Shown one piece after another: positions 34,543 to 42,325 of a stretch of DNA of 47,339 nt. Location of the stretch: assembly GCF_001434475.1 (NCBI RefSeq), contig NZ_AZGF01000019.1, positions 1-47,339 on the forward strand. Direction: 5' to 3'. The stretch comes from Paucilactobacillus suebicus DSM 5007 = KCTC 3549. Lineage in GTDB: Bacteria > Bacillota > Bacilli > Lactobacillales > Lactobacillaceae. Position 1 is the stretch's first letter. Every line of letters starts with the position of its first letter. Below the pieces are notes generated by a model. That model was not told the origin of the DNA. It worked only from the letters and a program-made list of their open reading frames with translations, and made no database searches. Both the position numbers and the translations under genes were made by a program.

Positions 34543-34667
34543 AGTACAATGTATTTTTGATAAAAACAATATCCTGCCAAAAAAATCCCTATCAATTTTT
34601 TTGATTTTTTTAAATCTGCTATAGAGTTCAATAGTGTTCGGAGTGTTACTTGTTTAATTTGATTATT

Positions 34668-35720
34668 TTATGCTAGTTTAAGCACGCAAGCACCCTTGAT
34701 ATCACCTTTTTTGACAAATCTCAGTGCTTCATCCGCTTTTTCAAAAGCATATGGGGTTGTTTCCGGCTTAATATTTAATCTATCGGCAAGTGTTAGAAAT
34801 TCTTCACCATCTCTTCTGGTGTTACTTTCAACACTGGTTAAATTCTTTTCGTGAAAAATATTATCTTGGTAATTTAAGGCCGTAATATCACTTAAATGAA
34901 TTCCAGCTAATGCTAAAGTACCACCTTTTTCAAGGTCAGCCAGTTCATTTGGCACCATATCGCCAACTGGGGCAAACATGATGGACGAGTCTAATTTTAC
35001 TGGTGAAGCATCATATGCGCCATTCGCAGATGTGGCCCCCAGCTGTAGACCAAATTGTTGGGCATCTTCACCGCGCGTAAATACATGGACTTCAATGCCT
35101 TGGTCAATCGCAATTTGGGCAGTAATATGGGCCGAGCCACCAAATCCGTACAATCCCAAACGACCACCAGCGGGAATATTGGCACGTTCAAATGCACGAT
35201 AACCAATGATGCCGGCACACAGTAACGGTGCGGCAGTCACGGAGTCAAACTGGGCTGGAATACGGTATGCAAATCCTTCAGGTACCGTCACGTATTCAGC
35301 ATAGCCGCCGTCATGATCCCAGCCTGTGTATTTGGAATTAGGACACAGATTTTCACGACCGGAACGACAGTAGCGACACACACCACAGGTCCAACGTAGC
35401 CATGGAATCCCAATTCTTTCACCGATTTTGAAACGGTTTGTTTCGGGACCGTTCGCTACTACTTCACCAACAATTTCGTGTCCGGGAGTAACGTGTTCTT
35501 GATGGACCGGCAGATCTCCCTCTGTTACGTGTAGGTCAGTATGGCAAATGCCACATGCTAATACGCGAACCAAAGTTTCACCACGTTGGGGTGTTGGAAC
35601 TGGTTTTTTGACAAATTCTAGTGGTGAATGATCACCATCAATTGGGCCCGGTGTGGTAACTTGCCAAGCTCTCATTTCAGTTGGTAAATTTGATATTGAT
35701 TCATATTGTTCAGCCATCAT
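34668..35720 (-). CDS. Zinc-dependent alcohol dehydrogenase (AdhP-like)
   Basis: 350 residues. Catalytic zinc ligands Cys59 (CGICHTD) and His81 (GHE), structural zinc cysteines at 112, 115, 118 and 126, proton relay TDLH, and a cofactor loop LGLYGFGGSAH (GxGGxx). Closest in style to propanol-preferring alcohol dehydrogenases that oxidise or reduce short and medium alcohols and aldehydes with NAD(H). It is divergent from an aldo/keto reductase gene that has a MerR-type promoter, so both probably act in aldehyde stress. GGAGAG precedes ATG 35720; the next codon is also ATG. Confidence 0.85.
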   Translation of the reverse strand: MMAEQYESISNLPTEMRAWQVTTPGPIDGDHSPLEFVKKPVPTPQRGETLVRVLACGICHTDLHVTEGDLPVHQEHVTPGHEIVGEVVANGPETNRFKIGERIGIPWLRWTCGVCRYCRSGRENLCPNSKYTGWDHDGGYAEYVTVPEGFAYRIPAQFDSVTAAPLLCAGIIGYRAFERANIPAGGRLGLYGFGGSAHITAQIAIDQGIEVHVFTRGEDAQQFGLQLGATSANGAYDASPVKLDSSIMFAPVGDMVPNELADLEKGGTLALAGIHLSDITALNYQDNIFHEKNLTSVESNTRRDGEEFLTLADRLNIKPETTPYAFEKADEALRFVKKGDIKGACVLKLA

Positions 35721-35808
35721 AATCTCTCCTCAATTAATCAAATGAACTGATGCTCTTATTAATATTCTAGTCTAGATTTTGAAATAAGTGCATTTTTTAG
35801 ATCAATTG

Positions 35809-35839
35809 TTGACTTAGATCACGCTCTAAGTTTTATACT
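35809..35839 (+). promoter_or_regulatory. MerR-type promoter of the aldo/keto reductase gene
   Basis: TTGACT (35809-35814), 19 bp, TATACT (35834-35839). The dyad ACTTAGA...TCTAAGT (35812-35831) fills the spacer. Operators with CTTAGA/TCTAAG arms in a 19 bp spacer fit AdhR/NmlR-like MerR regulators. Confidence 0.75.
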
Positions 35840-35869
35840 ATCATTAATTAATAGTATAGGAGTGATACC

Positions 35870-36760
35870 ATGACAGAATTACAGATACCAAAGATTAAGT
35901 TTAACGATGGGTTAGAGATTCCACAAGTTGGCTTAGGCGTTTTTCAAATGGATGATTTTGAAGAAACTAAGCAAAGCGTTCTGAACGCGCTGAAGGTTGG
36001 CTATCGTCATATTGATACTGCTAGTTTTTACGATAATGAAGAGGCAGTTGGTGCAGCATTGGCAGAAACAGATGTTCCACGTGAACAAATATTCGTTACT
36101 ACCAAGCTATGGAGCAATGTTCGTGGCTATGACAATGTGAAGGCACAATTTAAGACATCTCTAAAAAAATTAGGTCTTGATTACTTGGATCTGTATCTGA
36201 TTCACTGGCCAGCTCCGGGTTACGAAGAAGTCTGGCGTGCATTTGAGGATTTACACGACGAAGGCTTGATCAAGTCAATCGGCGTTTCCAATTTTACCGA
36301 TGCTCAACTAGATAATTTACTGAAAGGAGCTCGTATTACACCAGTCATTGACCAGATTGAAACTCATCCTTACTTGCAACAAGATAACATGCATCAATAC
36401 TTAGCTGATCATAATATTGTGCACGAGGCATGGAGTCCACTTGGTGGAGGTTCCAACAATGTTTTGAGCAACGATAAAGTGAATGAAATTGCCGAAAAGT
36501 ATGGTAAATCTGCGGCACAGGTAGTGTTACGTTGGCATTTGCAACGCGGTGAGGTGATCATTCCTAAGTCAACACATCTTGAGCAAATTGAACAAAATAT
36601 TGATTTATTCGACTTTGCTTTAACTGACGACGATATGGCAACTATTAAAACTTTAAACAAGAATTTGCGTGTCGGGCCAGTGCCGGATGACCCAGCATGG
36701 TTAAAGGAATCAATGAAGTTTGGTAATCAGGCCGAACAAGCAGCATTACACGATAACTAA
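35870..36760 (+). CDS. Aldo/keto reductase (2,5-diketo-D-gluconate reductase-like)
   Basis: 296 residues of the AKR5-like group. Catalytic tetrad Asp49, Tyr54 (HIDTASFYDNE), Lys79 (TTKLW) and His112 (LIHWP); SIGVSNF and VIIPKSTH cofactor motifs. Reduces aldehydes such as methylglyoxal or keto-sugars with NADPH by family. Its promoter has MerR features, and a second dyad, TATACTAT/ATAGTATA (35834-35857), sits at the transcription start. AGGAG precedes the ATG. A terminator follows. Confidence 0.87.
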   Translation: MTELQIPKIKFNDGLEIPQVGLGVFQMDDFEETKQSVLNALKVGYRHIDTASFYDNEEAVGAALAETDVPREQIFVTTKLWSNVRGYDNVKAQFKTSLKKLGLDYLDLYLIHWPAPGYEEVWRAFEDLHDEGLIKSIGVSNFTDAQLDNLLKGARITPVIDQIETHPYLQQDNMHQYLADHNIVHEAWSPLGGGSNNVLSNDKVNEIAEKYGKSAAQVVLRWHLQRGEVIIPKSTHLEQIEQNIDLFDFALTDDDMATIKTLNKNLRVGPVPDDPAWLKESMKFGNQAEQAALHDN

Positions 36761-36779
36761 TCGAATATAATTAAAGTGG

Positions 36780-36807
36780 GAGACTGATTATTTTCGGTCT
36801 CTTTTTT
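36780..36807 (+). terminator. Rho-independent terminator
   Basis: GAGACTGA pairs with TTCGGTCTC (with one wobble) and is followed by six T residues. Confidence 0.75.
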
Positions 36808-36809
36808 GA

Positions 36810-36838
36810 TTGACAATCAGCAAAATGCCTGTTATCTT
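36810..36838 (+). promoter_or_regulatory. Promoter of the Rrf2 gene
   Basis: Consensus TTGACA (36810-36815), 17 bp, TATCTT (36833-36838). A short dyad, TCTTATTTAAGA, overlaps the -10 and could be the Rrf2 operator. Confidence 0.65.
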
Positions 36839-36897
36839 ATTTAAGACAAGTTAATATTAAAGTAACAAGACTTTTATAAAGGATTAGGGTAAACAAT

Positions 36898-37323
36898 ATG
36901 AAATACTCACACAAGTTAAGTGATGCCGTTCATGTGCTGGCATATATTGAAATTTATAAGAATGATGATCTTTCCAGTGCCGCAATTGCACGAAGCGTGG
37001 AAGCTAACCCAAGTATGATTCGACGACTCATGTCGAGTCTAGTCAAGGCAGGACTGCTTAATAGCCACCCAGGTGCCGTAGCGCCAGAATTAGCGCGTCC
37101 GCTTAATCAAATTACACTATTAGATGTGTATAAGGCGATTGACGATGATCGCAATTTCTTGCATGTGGATCCAAAGACAAACCCCAACTGCATTGTTGGT
37201 GGCAACATTCAAGAAACGCTCAACGGAGTGTATGATCGAATCCAAGAACAGGCGGAAGCTAGTATGGACAAAGTGACGCTGGATGAGATCGTGCAGGAGA
37301 TATTGAGTAGAAACAGCAAATAG
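36898..37323 (+). CDS. Rrf2-family transcriptional regulator
   Basis: 141 residues with a winged helix (LSSAAIARSVEANPSMIRRLMSSLVKAGLL, about 25-54) and the LLDVYKAI segment of Rrf2 proteins. Only one cysteine, Cys98 (NPNCIVGG), is present, so it is not an iron-sulfur IscR/NsrR type; single-cysteine members such as YwnA or CymR respond to thiol or redox cues. It precedes a quinone-reductase-like gene, from which it is separated by palindromic element 7. Its stop codon is the first triplet of that element (TAGAGTG). Confidence 0.82.
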   Translation: MKYSHKLSDAVHVLAYIEIYKNDDLSSAAIARSVEANPSMIRRLMSSLVKAGLLNSHPGAVAPELARPLNQITLLDVYKAIDDDRNFLHVDPKTNPNCIVGGNIQETLNGVYDRIQEQAEASMDKVTLDEIVQEILSRNSK

Positions 37324-37445
37324 AGTGGTGAAAAAATCGGGTAGATCCCAGATTGTAAGATGATAATGGCGATATCCCCGGGTTTGGGATATTGTCATTA
37401 TTAGCTTACAAGGCAGGGATCTGATTTTTTCACCACGTTTCAGCC
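37321..37445 (+). repeat. Palindromic element 7
   Basis: Left end TAGAGTGGTGAAAAAATC, right end GATTTTTTCACCACGTTTCAGCCC. Bulge CCCAGATTGTAAG opposite CTTACAAGGCAGGG, inner stem ATGATAATGGCGATATCCC, centre CCCCGGGTTTGGG. The first three bases are the stop codon of the Rrf2 gene. It separates two genes of the same direction, so it may end or reduce readthrough. Confidence 0.92.
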
Positions 37446-37471
37446 CACCCAACCAAGAAAGGACCAAAAAA

Positions 37472-38326
37472 ATGCAATACACCATCACCGGAGCAACCGG
37501 CCACCTAGGCAGCATCGTAGTGCAAAACTTAATTAAGATGGTCGGTGCAGACTCACTTCGAGCCGCAGTTCACACACAAAAGAAAGCTACCAAGTTAACG
37601 AATCAGGGTGTTGAGGTTGTGAAAGCAGACTACCTCAACGTTGAGACATTGGTTGCAGCATTTAAAAATACCGATGTCTTGGTCTATATTCCAAGCAAAA
37701 CGTATAGTATGCTGCAGCGAATTACCGAGTTTGAAAATACGCTAAGTGCGATGAAACAAGCACACGTGAACCGAATTATATTTGTGAGCTTTTATGCTGA
37801 TCAGGAAAACAATCCGTTTACGATGTCAGCCTATTATGGTTATGTGCCTCGTCGGCTAGCATCATCAGGGATGAAGTATGCCGTGATGAAGAATTCTTTG
37901 TATGCTGATCCATTGATACCATACTTACCAGAGTTAATTGAACGTGGAAACTTAATTTATCCAGTTGGCGATCAGGCGATGTCGTTTATATCCCAGGATG
38001 ATAGCGCTGAAGCAATTGCCAATTTAGCGATTAAATCTGAATTACGTGATAAGGGCCAGCTTTATACGGTCACACAGTCCGAAAGCTATCAAATGGTGCG
38101 TCTTGGCGAAATTATGATCTCAGTCACTGGCAAACATATCGGTTATGCCCCTGTTACAAGTAAAGAATTCGGCCAGATTTATGCGGCTGAAGGTGATGGG
38201 GATGAACTAGCATCGATGTATCGGGCCGGTGCTATGGGCTTATTTGATGTGGTGACGGCCGATTTTAAGCAAATTACTGGTCATGATCCAGAGTCAATGG
38301 AATCATTTTTGAAAAGAAAATACTAA
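37472..38326 (+). CDS. NmrA/QOR2-like NAD(P)H quinone reductase
   Basis: 284 residues, atypical SDR: ITGATGHLGSIVVQNL (dinucleotide loop), AVHTQKKA, VVKADYLN, FVSFYAD and MKNSLYAD segments as in QorB/YtfG-type NAD(P)H:quinone oxidoreductases. It probably reduces quinones by two electrons, avoiding radical formation. AAAGGA precedes the ATG. An upstream Rrf2 gene suggests redox control. Confidence 0.82.
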   Translation: MQYTITGATGHLGSIVVQNLIKMVGADSLRAAVHTQKKATKLTNQGVEVVKADYLNVETLVAAFKNTDVLVYIPSKTYSMLQRITEFENTLSAMKQAHVNRIIFVSFYADQENNPFTMSAYYGYVPRRLASSGMKYAVMKNSLYADPLIPYLPELIERGNLIYPVGDQAMSFISQDDSAEAIANLAIKSELRDKGQLYTVTQSESYQMVRLGEIMISVTGKHIGYAPVTSKEFGQIYAAEGDGDELASMYRAGAMGLFDVVTADFKQITGHDPESMESFLKRKY

Positions 38327-38349
38327 TTTAGTTCTTTAGTTTAAATATG

Positions 38350-38442
38350 CACCAAACGGTGATCATATAGGACCCACAAGACTAAAATTTGGATTTTAGC
38401 CTTGTGGGTCTTATGTTTTATGAGCAAATTGTTTTTGCACTC
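38350..38442 (-). repeat. Palindromic element 8 (reverse orientation, shorter)
   Basis: On the minus strand it starts GAGTGCAAAAACAATTTGCTC, four bases after the stop of the AEC carrier gene. Stem GACCCACAAGGCTAAAATCC and near-complement, then CACCGTTTGG. It also separates two convergent genes. Confidence 0.8.
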
Positions 38443-38446
38443 TTTT

Positions 38447-39361
38447 TTAAGTAAAAACATAAATCAAAGGCAATGTCACTAAACACAGTAGTGTAGAAAT
38501 ACCAAACAATGGAATCGCCTGTTTCGTATCCGAATGATATTGTACGGAAAATAAGACAACTAAACTAGCGGTGGGACAAGCTGCCATTAGAACAGTAGTT
38601 AGTGCACCGGTACTGGAAACTGAGAATAGTCGTAATAAAATGATCATGATAACCGGGAACAGCACATTGCGTAGTAAAATTGATAACCACAGATTGCCTC
38701 CCAAGTACTGATGATTGAGCCGAACTGATGCCAGATTAGCGCCGACCACAAACATTGCTAAGGGGGTATTTAAGTAGCTAATATCAGTTAAAAATTGGTT
38801 AATTGGACTAGGTAATTGTATGTTATTCATGAAAATAACCAGTCCAACAACCACGGCCCATATATTTGGATTTTTAACTAGTGAAATTAGTGATTCACGT
38901 CGATCATTTGCGTGATGAAACATACTGACACCATGGGTCCAATTAAAGATATTGTAAATTGCCAGTGAAATGGATGCATAAAAAACACCCGTTGATCCAA
39001 GCAAAGATTGCACTAACGGAATACCCATGAATCCAGCATTTGAATAAATACTGGCAAAAGCTAGTACCTTAGCGGTTTTACCAGAAGATGTGTGACTGAA
39101 TATCAGCCAAGAAACGATAATTTCAATCACATAGAAGATAATTAACGAAAAACCGATTAGTCCTAACTCGGTCAAGTAGGATGGTGAGAACTTCATCTCG
39201 AATGATTTAATAATCAAACACGGAGAAACAACGTATAGCAGGATGTTTGTTAAATCTGAGGATGTTAAAGCACTTAAAGATCCTTGCCTTTTGATTAGAA
39301 TACCTGTAATGATTAATGCGGCCATAATGCCGATTTGAATTAGTAAAATTGAAATATTCAT
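38447..39361 (-). CDS. Auxin efflux carrier (AEC) family transporter
   Basis: 304 residues with ten predicted helices in two halves. The first half ends LLYVVSPCLIIKSF, and FASIYSNAGFMGIPLVQSLLG is the conserved N-G-x-P helix of the family. In lactic acid bacteria AEC carriers move malate or other dicarboxylates; here the substrate is open. GAGAGG precedes the ATG. It is divergent from a MarR gene, with two matching operators between them, so it is probably repressed by that MarR protein. Confidence 0.82.
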   Translation of the reverse strand: MNISILLIQIGIMAALIITGILIKRQGSLSALTSSDLTNILLYVVSPCLIIKSFEMKFSPSYLTELGLIGFSLIIFYVIEIIVSWLIFSHTSSGKTAKVLAFASIYSNAGFMGIPLVQSLLGSTGVFYASISLAIYNIFNWTHGVSMFHHANDRRESLISLVKNPNIWAVVVGLVIFMNNIQLPSPINQFLTDISYLNTPLAMFVVGANLASVRLNHQYLGGNLWLSILLRNVLFPVIMIILLRLFSVSSTGALTTVLMAACPTASLVVLFSVQYHSDTKQAIPLFGISTLLCLVTLPLIYVFT

Positions 39362-39383
39362 AAAAGATTACCTCTCAATAATG

Positions 39384-39425
39384 ACTGACAAGTCAGTGAT
39401 TATAAAATAGCTGACTTGTCAGCTA
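39384..39425. promoter_or_regulatory. Twin MarR operators between the AEC and MarR genes
   Basis: ACTGAC-AA-GTCAGT (39384-39397) and TAGCTGAC-TT-GTCAGCTA (39408-39425) share the CTGAC/GTCAG core; their centres are 26 bp apart. On the minus strand TTAGCT-16 bp-TATAAT (39404-39399) is the AEC promoter, and the second palindrome fills its spacer. On the plus strand an extended -10, TGCTATAAT (39443-39451), serves the MarR gene. Confidence 0.8.
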
Positions 39426-39481
39426 ATAATTACTATTCTATGTGCTATAATCATTTTGTCAAGCAACGAGGAGGATAAATT

Positions 39482-39916
39482 ATGGATTATCAGTATTTCA
39501 CTAGTAAATATATTGCGGGGCTGTATCGTGAATCAAAACTGGAAATTAATTCTCAATTTGAACAGTTCGGTGTTGGCTCAACTGAGGGAGATATTTTACT
39601 TTTCGTGAATGATAATCCAGAAATTAGCCAGCGAGATGTTGCAAAGATGATGGTGCTCGATTCAGGGATTGTGACACGTCATTTGAGAAAATTGGAACAA
39701 AAGGGATTGTTGCAGCAAGTTGTTGATGATCAAGATGCACGAAGACACAAAATTTCGTTAACTTCGGACGGAGAAAGAATAGTAAATTCATTACAAAAGA
39801 TTCTCTCTAATTGGTGGCAAAAACTATTCAAAAACGCTGACGTGAGCGATCCAGTTCAAATTGAATCTGATTTTGAAAAGCTATATCAGGTAATTATTGA
39901 TCGAAAAAAAGATTAG
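39482..39916 (+). CDS. MarR-family transcriptional regulator
   Basis: 144 residues with the MarR winged helix: ISQRDVAKMMVLDSGIVTRHLRKLEQKGLL and the wing DDQDARRHKISLT. It probably represses itself and the divergent AEC carrier through the two palindromes between them, releasing them when an organic acid or phenolic ligand binds. No cysteine is present. AGGAGG precedes the ATG. A terminator follows. Confidence 0.87.
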   Translation: MDYQYFTSKYIAGLYRESKLEINSQFEQFGVGSTEGDILLFVNDNPEISQRDVAKMMVLDSGIVTRHLRKLEQKGLLQQVVDDQDARRHKISLTSDGERIVNSLQKILSNWWQKLFKNADVSDPVQIESDFEKLYQVIIDRKKD

Positions 39917-39942
39917 CTGACTAAAAAAATCCAAAATAAATG

Positions 39943-39982
39943 AAATTGAATCAGGCATCTCGATGTCCGATTCAATTTTTTT
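39943..39982 (+). terminator. Rho-independent terminator
   Basis: AAATTGAATC pairs with GATTCAATTT, with an inner GGCAT/ATGTC stem, and seven T residues follow. Confidence 0.8.
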
Positions 39983-39991
39983 AATTATTAC

Positions 39992-40022
39992 TTGCCTTGA
40001 AGTACACTTTAAGGTTTAAAGT
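39992..40022 (+). promoter_or_regulatory. MerR-type promoter of the flavodoxin-SDR-merR operon
   Basis: TTGCCT (39992-39997), 19 bp, TAAAGT (40017-40022). The 20 bp operator CCTTGAAGTACACTTTAAGG (39995-40014) spans the spacer. The left half (TTGCCTTGAAGT) is identical to that of the promoter at 42957, pointing to a shared regulator, probably the MerR encoded at 41210. Confidence 0.75.
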
Positions 40023-40063
40023 GTGGTTATTAGGTTTATAAGGGTAACACGGAGGTGTTAATT

Positions 40064-40519
40064 TTGGACAAAACATTGGCAATTTATTATTCAAGAACTG
40101 GCACTACCCGACGGATTGCCGAGCAGGTTGCTAGTAATACAAATGCTGATATTTATGAGATAACCTTGGCAGAGGCATTGCCAAATGATATGTATGCGGT
40201 AGCCGAGTTAGCAACTAATCAGTATGAAACCAATCATTTACCAGCGCTGAACAAATTACCGGTGATCGATCATTACGATACTATTTTGATTGGCGGGCCG
40301 GTATGGAGTGGTAAATTGGCGACACCAATTGCTAGTTTATTGCAATCTGTTGATTTTAGTAATAAAAATGTGGCTGCATTTTGTACCTCAACAGGTAGTT
40401 ATGCCGAATATGATTCAAGTTTCAGACAATACTGTCAAACAGGAAATTTATTTCCCGGGTTATATTTAGGCAATTCAGTTAACGAAACTAGAATTAATCA
40501 GTGGGTTAGTCAAATTTAA
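40064..40519 (+). CDS. Flavodoxin
   Basis: 151 residues: phosphate loop YYSRTGTTRRIAEQVA, IGGPVWSGKLATPIASLL as the flavin loop and FCTSTGSYA. It is an electron carrier or FMN-dependent reductase of the flavodoxin_4-like type that often accompanies NmrA/SDR and MerR genes in lactobacilli. The start is TTG 40064, eight bases after GGAGG; the GTG at 40055 overlaps that site. First gene of a three-gene operon with a MerR-type promoter. Confidence 0.82.
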   Translation: MDKTLAIYYSRTGTTRRIAEQVASNTNADIYEITLAEALPNDMYAVAELATNQYETNHLPALNKLPVIDHYDTILIGGPVWSGKLATPIASLLQSVDFSNKNVAAFCTSTGSYAEYDSSFRQYCQTGNLFPGLYLGNSVNETRINQWVSQI

Positions 40520-40532
40520 GGAGATATCAATT

Positions 40533-41183
40533 ATGAACGTTTTAATTATGGCCGCAAATGGCCGCATTGCAAGGATTGTGGAACATCGTATTTTAACCGA
40601 AAACCAATTTAGTGATATTAATCTGACACTATTTTTGCGCAATTCTAGTCGAGTAACTGGTTTGCCAAACAGCATGCGAGTAACGGTTGTTGAGGGTGAC
40701 ATTGACAATGCAGGTGATGTCGACAAAGCCATGGAGAATCAAAATTTAGTTTTTGTGGCCGTCGTTGACCATGATAAAGATAATGCGATGACAAACAATG
40801 TGATCCAGGCAATGAACAATCATGGAGTTAGTCGAGTGCTGTTCACTAATATTTTAGGTATTTACAATGAGGTTCCTGGCGAGTTTGGTCGTTGGAATCA
40901 CGAATTTGTAAAGGATGGGTTGCCAGCTGCTATCAATTCTGATAAATTGTTGTCAGAATCAGGCCTAGACTATACTACGTTAAGATTACCGTGGTTGAAT
41001 GATCGAGATGAAGTTAAGTATGAAATTACGCATCGTCACGACCAATATAATGGCGTGTCTGGATCACGTCAGAGCGTAGCCGACCTTATATTAAGCATTA
41101 TCAAAGATAATAAATTGGGCAGTCGGGATAGCCTGGGACTTGCCGATCCAGCCACTCAAGGCCAAGATCAACCTGTTTATTAA
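40533..41183 (+). CDS. NAD(P)-binding SDR/NmrA-like protein
   Basis: 216 residues: MAANGRIARIVEHRIL (dinucleotide loop, variant), LRNSSRV, VEGDIDNAGDVDKAM, VFVAVVDHD and LDYTTLRLPWL. Same general type as the protein at 31712, and like it next to a MerR gene. Probably a quinone or aldehyde reductase or an NADP-responsive partner. AAGGAG precedes the ATG, 13 bp after the flavodoxin stop. Confidence 0.8.
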   Translation: MNVLIMAANGRIARIVEHRILTENQFSDINLTLFLRNSSRVTGLPNSMRVTVVEGDIDNAGDVDKAMENQNLVFVAVVDHDKDNAMTNNVIQAMNNHGVSRVLFTNILGIYNEVPGEFGRWNHEFVKDGLPAAINSDKLLSESGLDYTTLRLPWLNDRDEVKYEITHRHDQYNGVSGSRQSVADLILSIIKDNKLGSRDSLGLADPATQGQDQPVY

Positions 41184-41209
41184 CAACGATTGTAAATGGA
41201 GGAATACCT

Positions 41210-41614
41210 ATGAACATTAAAGAGGCTAGTGAAAAGACTGGGGTATCATCAGCTGCTATTCGATACTACGAAAAGGAAGGGTTGATTCCTGCAATTGATC
41301 GTAGTGACAATGGTAACCGCGAAATTGACGAACGGATTATTCGCCGAATTACTTTTGCACGTCAAATGCGCGCCGCAGGCATGAGCATTGAAAATCTACG
41401 TCGTTACATTCAGTTATTCGACTCCAATGAAGATAATACAAGAGAACAGATGGATTTGTTACGTGAACAAATGACACAAATGGAAGAAAAACGCGATGAT
41501 ATTCAAGCAGCGATTGATCATTTGCATTACAAGCTAGATCACTACGACGATCATATGCAGTCTGCAGAGGATGAATTGCGAGAACTTGAGCGTAAACATG
41601 ATAATCAAAAATAG
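41210..41614 (+). CDS. MerR-family transcriptional regulator (AdhR/NmlR-like)
   Basis: 134 residues with MerR motif IKEASEKTGVSSAAIRYYEKEGLIP.....NGNREID and FARQMRAAGMSIENLRRYI, followed by a long coiled coil (about 75-130). This matches the AdhR/NmlR subgroup that activates aldehyde or quinone defence genes, although the conserved cysteine of that subgroup is absent. As third gene of the operon it would autoregulate through the 39992 promoter and may also activate the exporter at 43044, which has the same operator half. GGAGG precedes the ATG. Confidence 0.87.
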   Translation: MNIKEASEKTGVSSAAIRYYEKEGLIPAIDRSDNGNREIDERIIRRITFARQMRAAGMSIENLRRYIQLFDSNEDNTREQMDLLREQMTQMEEKRDDIQAAIDHLHYKLDHYDDHMQSAEDELRELERKHDNQK

Positions 41615-41652
41615 AAAAAGAGATTGATGAATTTTTCATCAGTCTCTTTTTT
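41615..41652. terminator. Bidirectional terminator
   Basis: AAAAAGAGA-t-TGATGA pairs with TCATCA-g-TCTCTTTTTT. Shared by the convergent MerR and padA genes. Confidence 0.88.
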
Positions 41653-41661
41653 GATAGATTG

Positions 41662-42216
41662 TTACTTGCTAATTCGATTGTAGTTTTCATCATAGAATTT
41701 GCCGGCACGGATGTCATCTGGCATTCCGTTGTATGGCTCTTCATTGATTACTTCATCGTTATTTTGACCAGCGTCACCAATGTAGGTCATAGTGGCAAAT
41801 TCAGGCACCACCATCTTTGGATAGGTTTCATACTTTTCGCGAGATTCTTCCATCAGGTCAATGTGCTCATTTTGGAAGGTCACAGTGATTTCCGGATGTT
41901 CTTGAACCCACTTAGGAAAGAAGATTGTCCCATTTAATTTATGTTCGTTAGGAACAAAGTCTAACGCCACATCAGTACCAGTAGGTTCAGTCCAAGCTAC
42001 CTTGTAAATACCAGGTACAAGCATCACAATGTTAGCTTCCTGATCCTTGACCCAACGTCCTGAGACCATGCCACCATGAATGCGATAGTCAACAGTATGG
42101 TCGTTCTTGGCGTACCATTCATATTCCCAACCGTTATCGTAAGTGTAAATAAAGTGTGTTCCTAAAAAGTCATCCAATGTTTTGAATTTTTTATCTAAGT
42201 TGTTTAATTCTGCCAT
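41662..42216 (-). CDS. padA: Phenolic acid (p-coumaric acid) decarboxylase
   Basis: 184 residues, very close to the Lactobacillus plantarum enzyme as I know it ([20 protein letters not shown], then [20 protein letters not shown]). The lipocalin-like barrel's catalytic residues are present: Tyr24, Tyr26, Arg54 and Glu77 (Y18, Y20, R48 and E71 in L. plantarum). It converts p-coumaric, caffeic and ferulic acids to vinylphenols in the cytoplasm, detoxifying plant phenolics. The N-terminus is about six residues longer than usual. GGAGGG precedes the ATG. Divergent from padR across a perfect 40 bp palindrome. Confidence 0.95.
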   Translation of the reverse strand: MAELNNLDKKFKTLDDFLGTHFIYTYDNGWEYEWYAKNDHTVDYRIHGGMVSGRWVKDQEANIVMLVPGIYKVAWTEPTGTDVALDFVPNEHKLNGTIFFPKWVQEHPEITVTFQNEHIDLMEESREKYETYPKMVVPEFATMTYIGDAGQNNDEVINEEPYNGMPDDIRAGKFYDENYNRISK

Positions 42217-42237
42217 TTAAAAGCCCTCCATTCTAGT

Positions 42238-42277
42238 GTAATTTAAAACATGTAATTAATTACATGTTTTAAATTAC
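42238..42277. promoter_or_regulatory. PadR operator, perfect 40 bp palindrome
   Basis: The two 20-base halves are exact complements, centred between 42257 and 42258. The core ATGTAATTAATTACAT is the PadR box pattern (ATGTAAT..ATTACAT). The padR promoter -10, TATACT, is at 42288-42293, so PadR bound here would block both padA and its own gene until phenolic acids release it. Confidence 0.88.
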
Positions 42278-42325
42278 TTTTTTATTGTATACTGGAGTAA
42301 ATCGATTGTCAAGGAGGCTGAATTA

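Noticed and set aside
34428-34560. c-di-GMP riboswitch before the EAL gene
   Set aside because: The leader lacks the conserved GEMM bases and tetraloop receptor pattern; only a terminator hairpin is seen.
36073-36088. parS-like TGTTCCACGTGAACAA inside the aldo/keto reductase gene
   Set aside because: One base is missing from the right arm, so it is not a palindrome of the right length, and it is explained by coding sequence.
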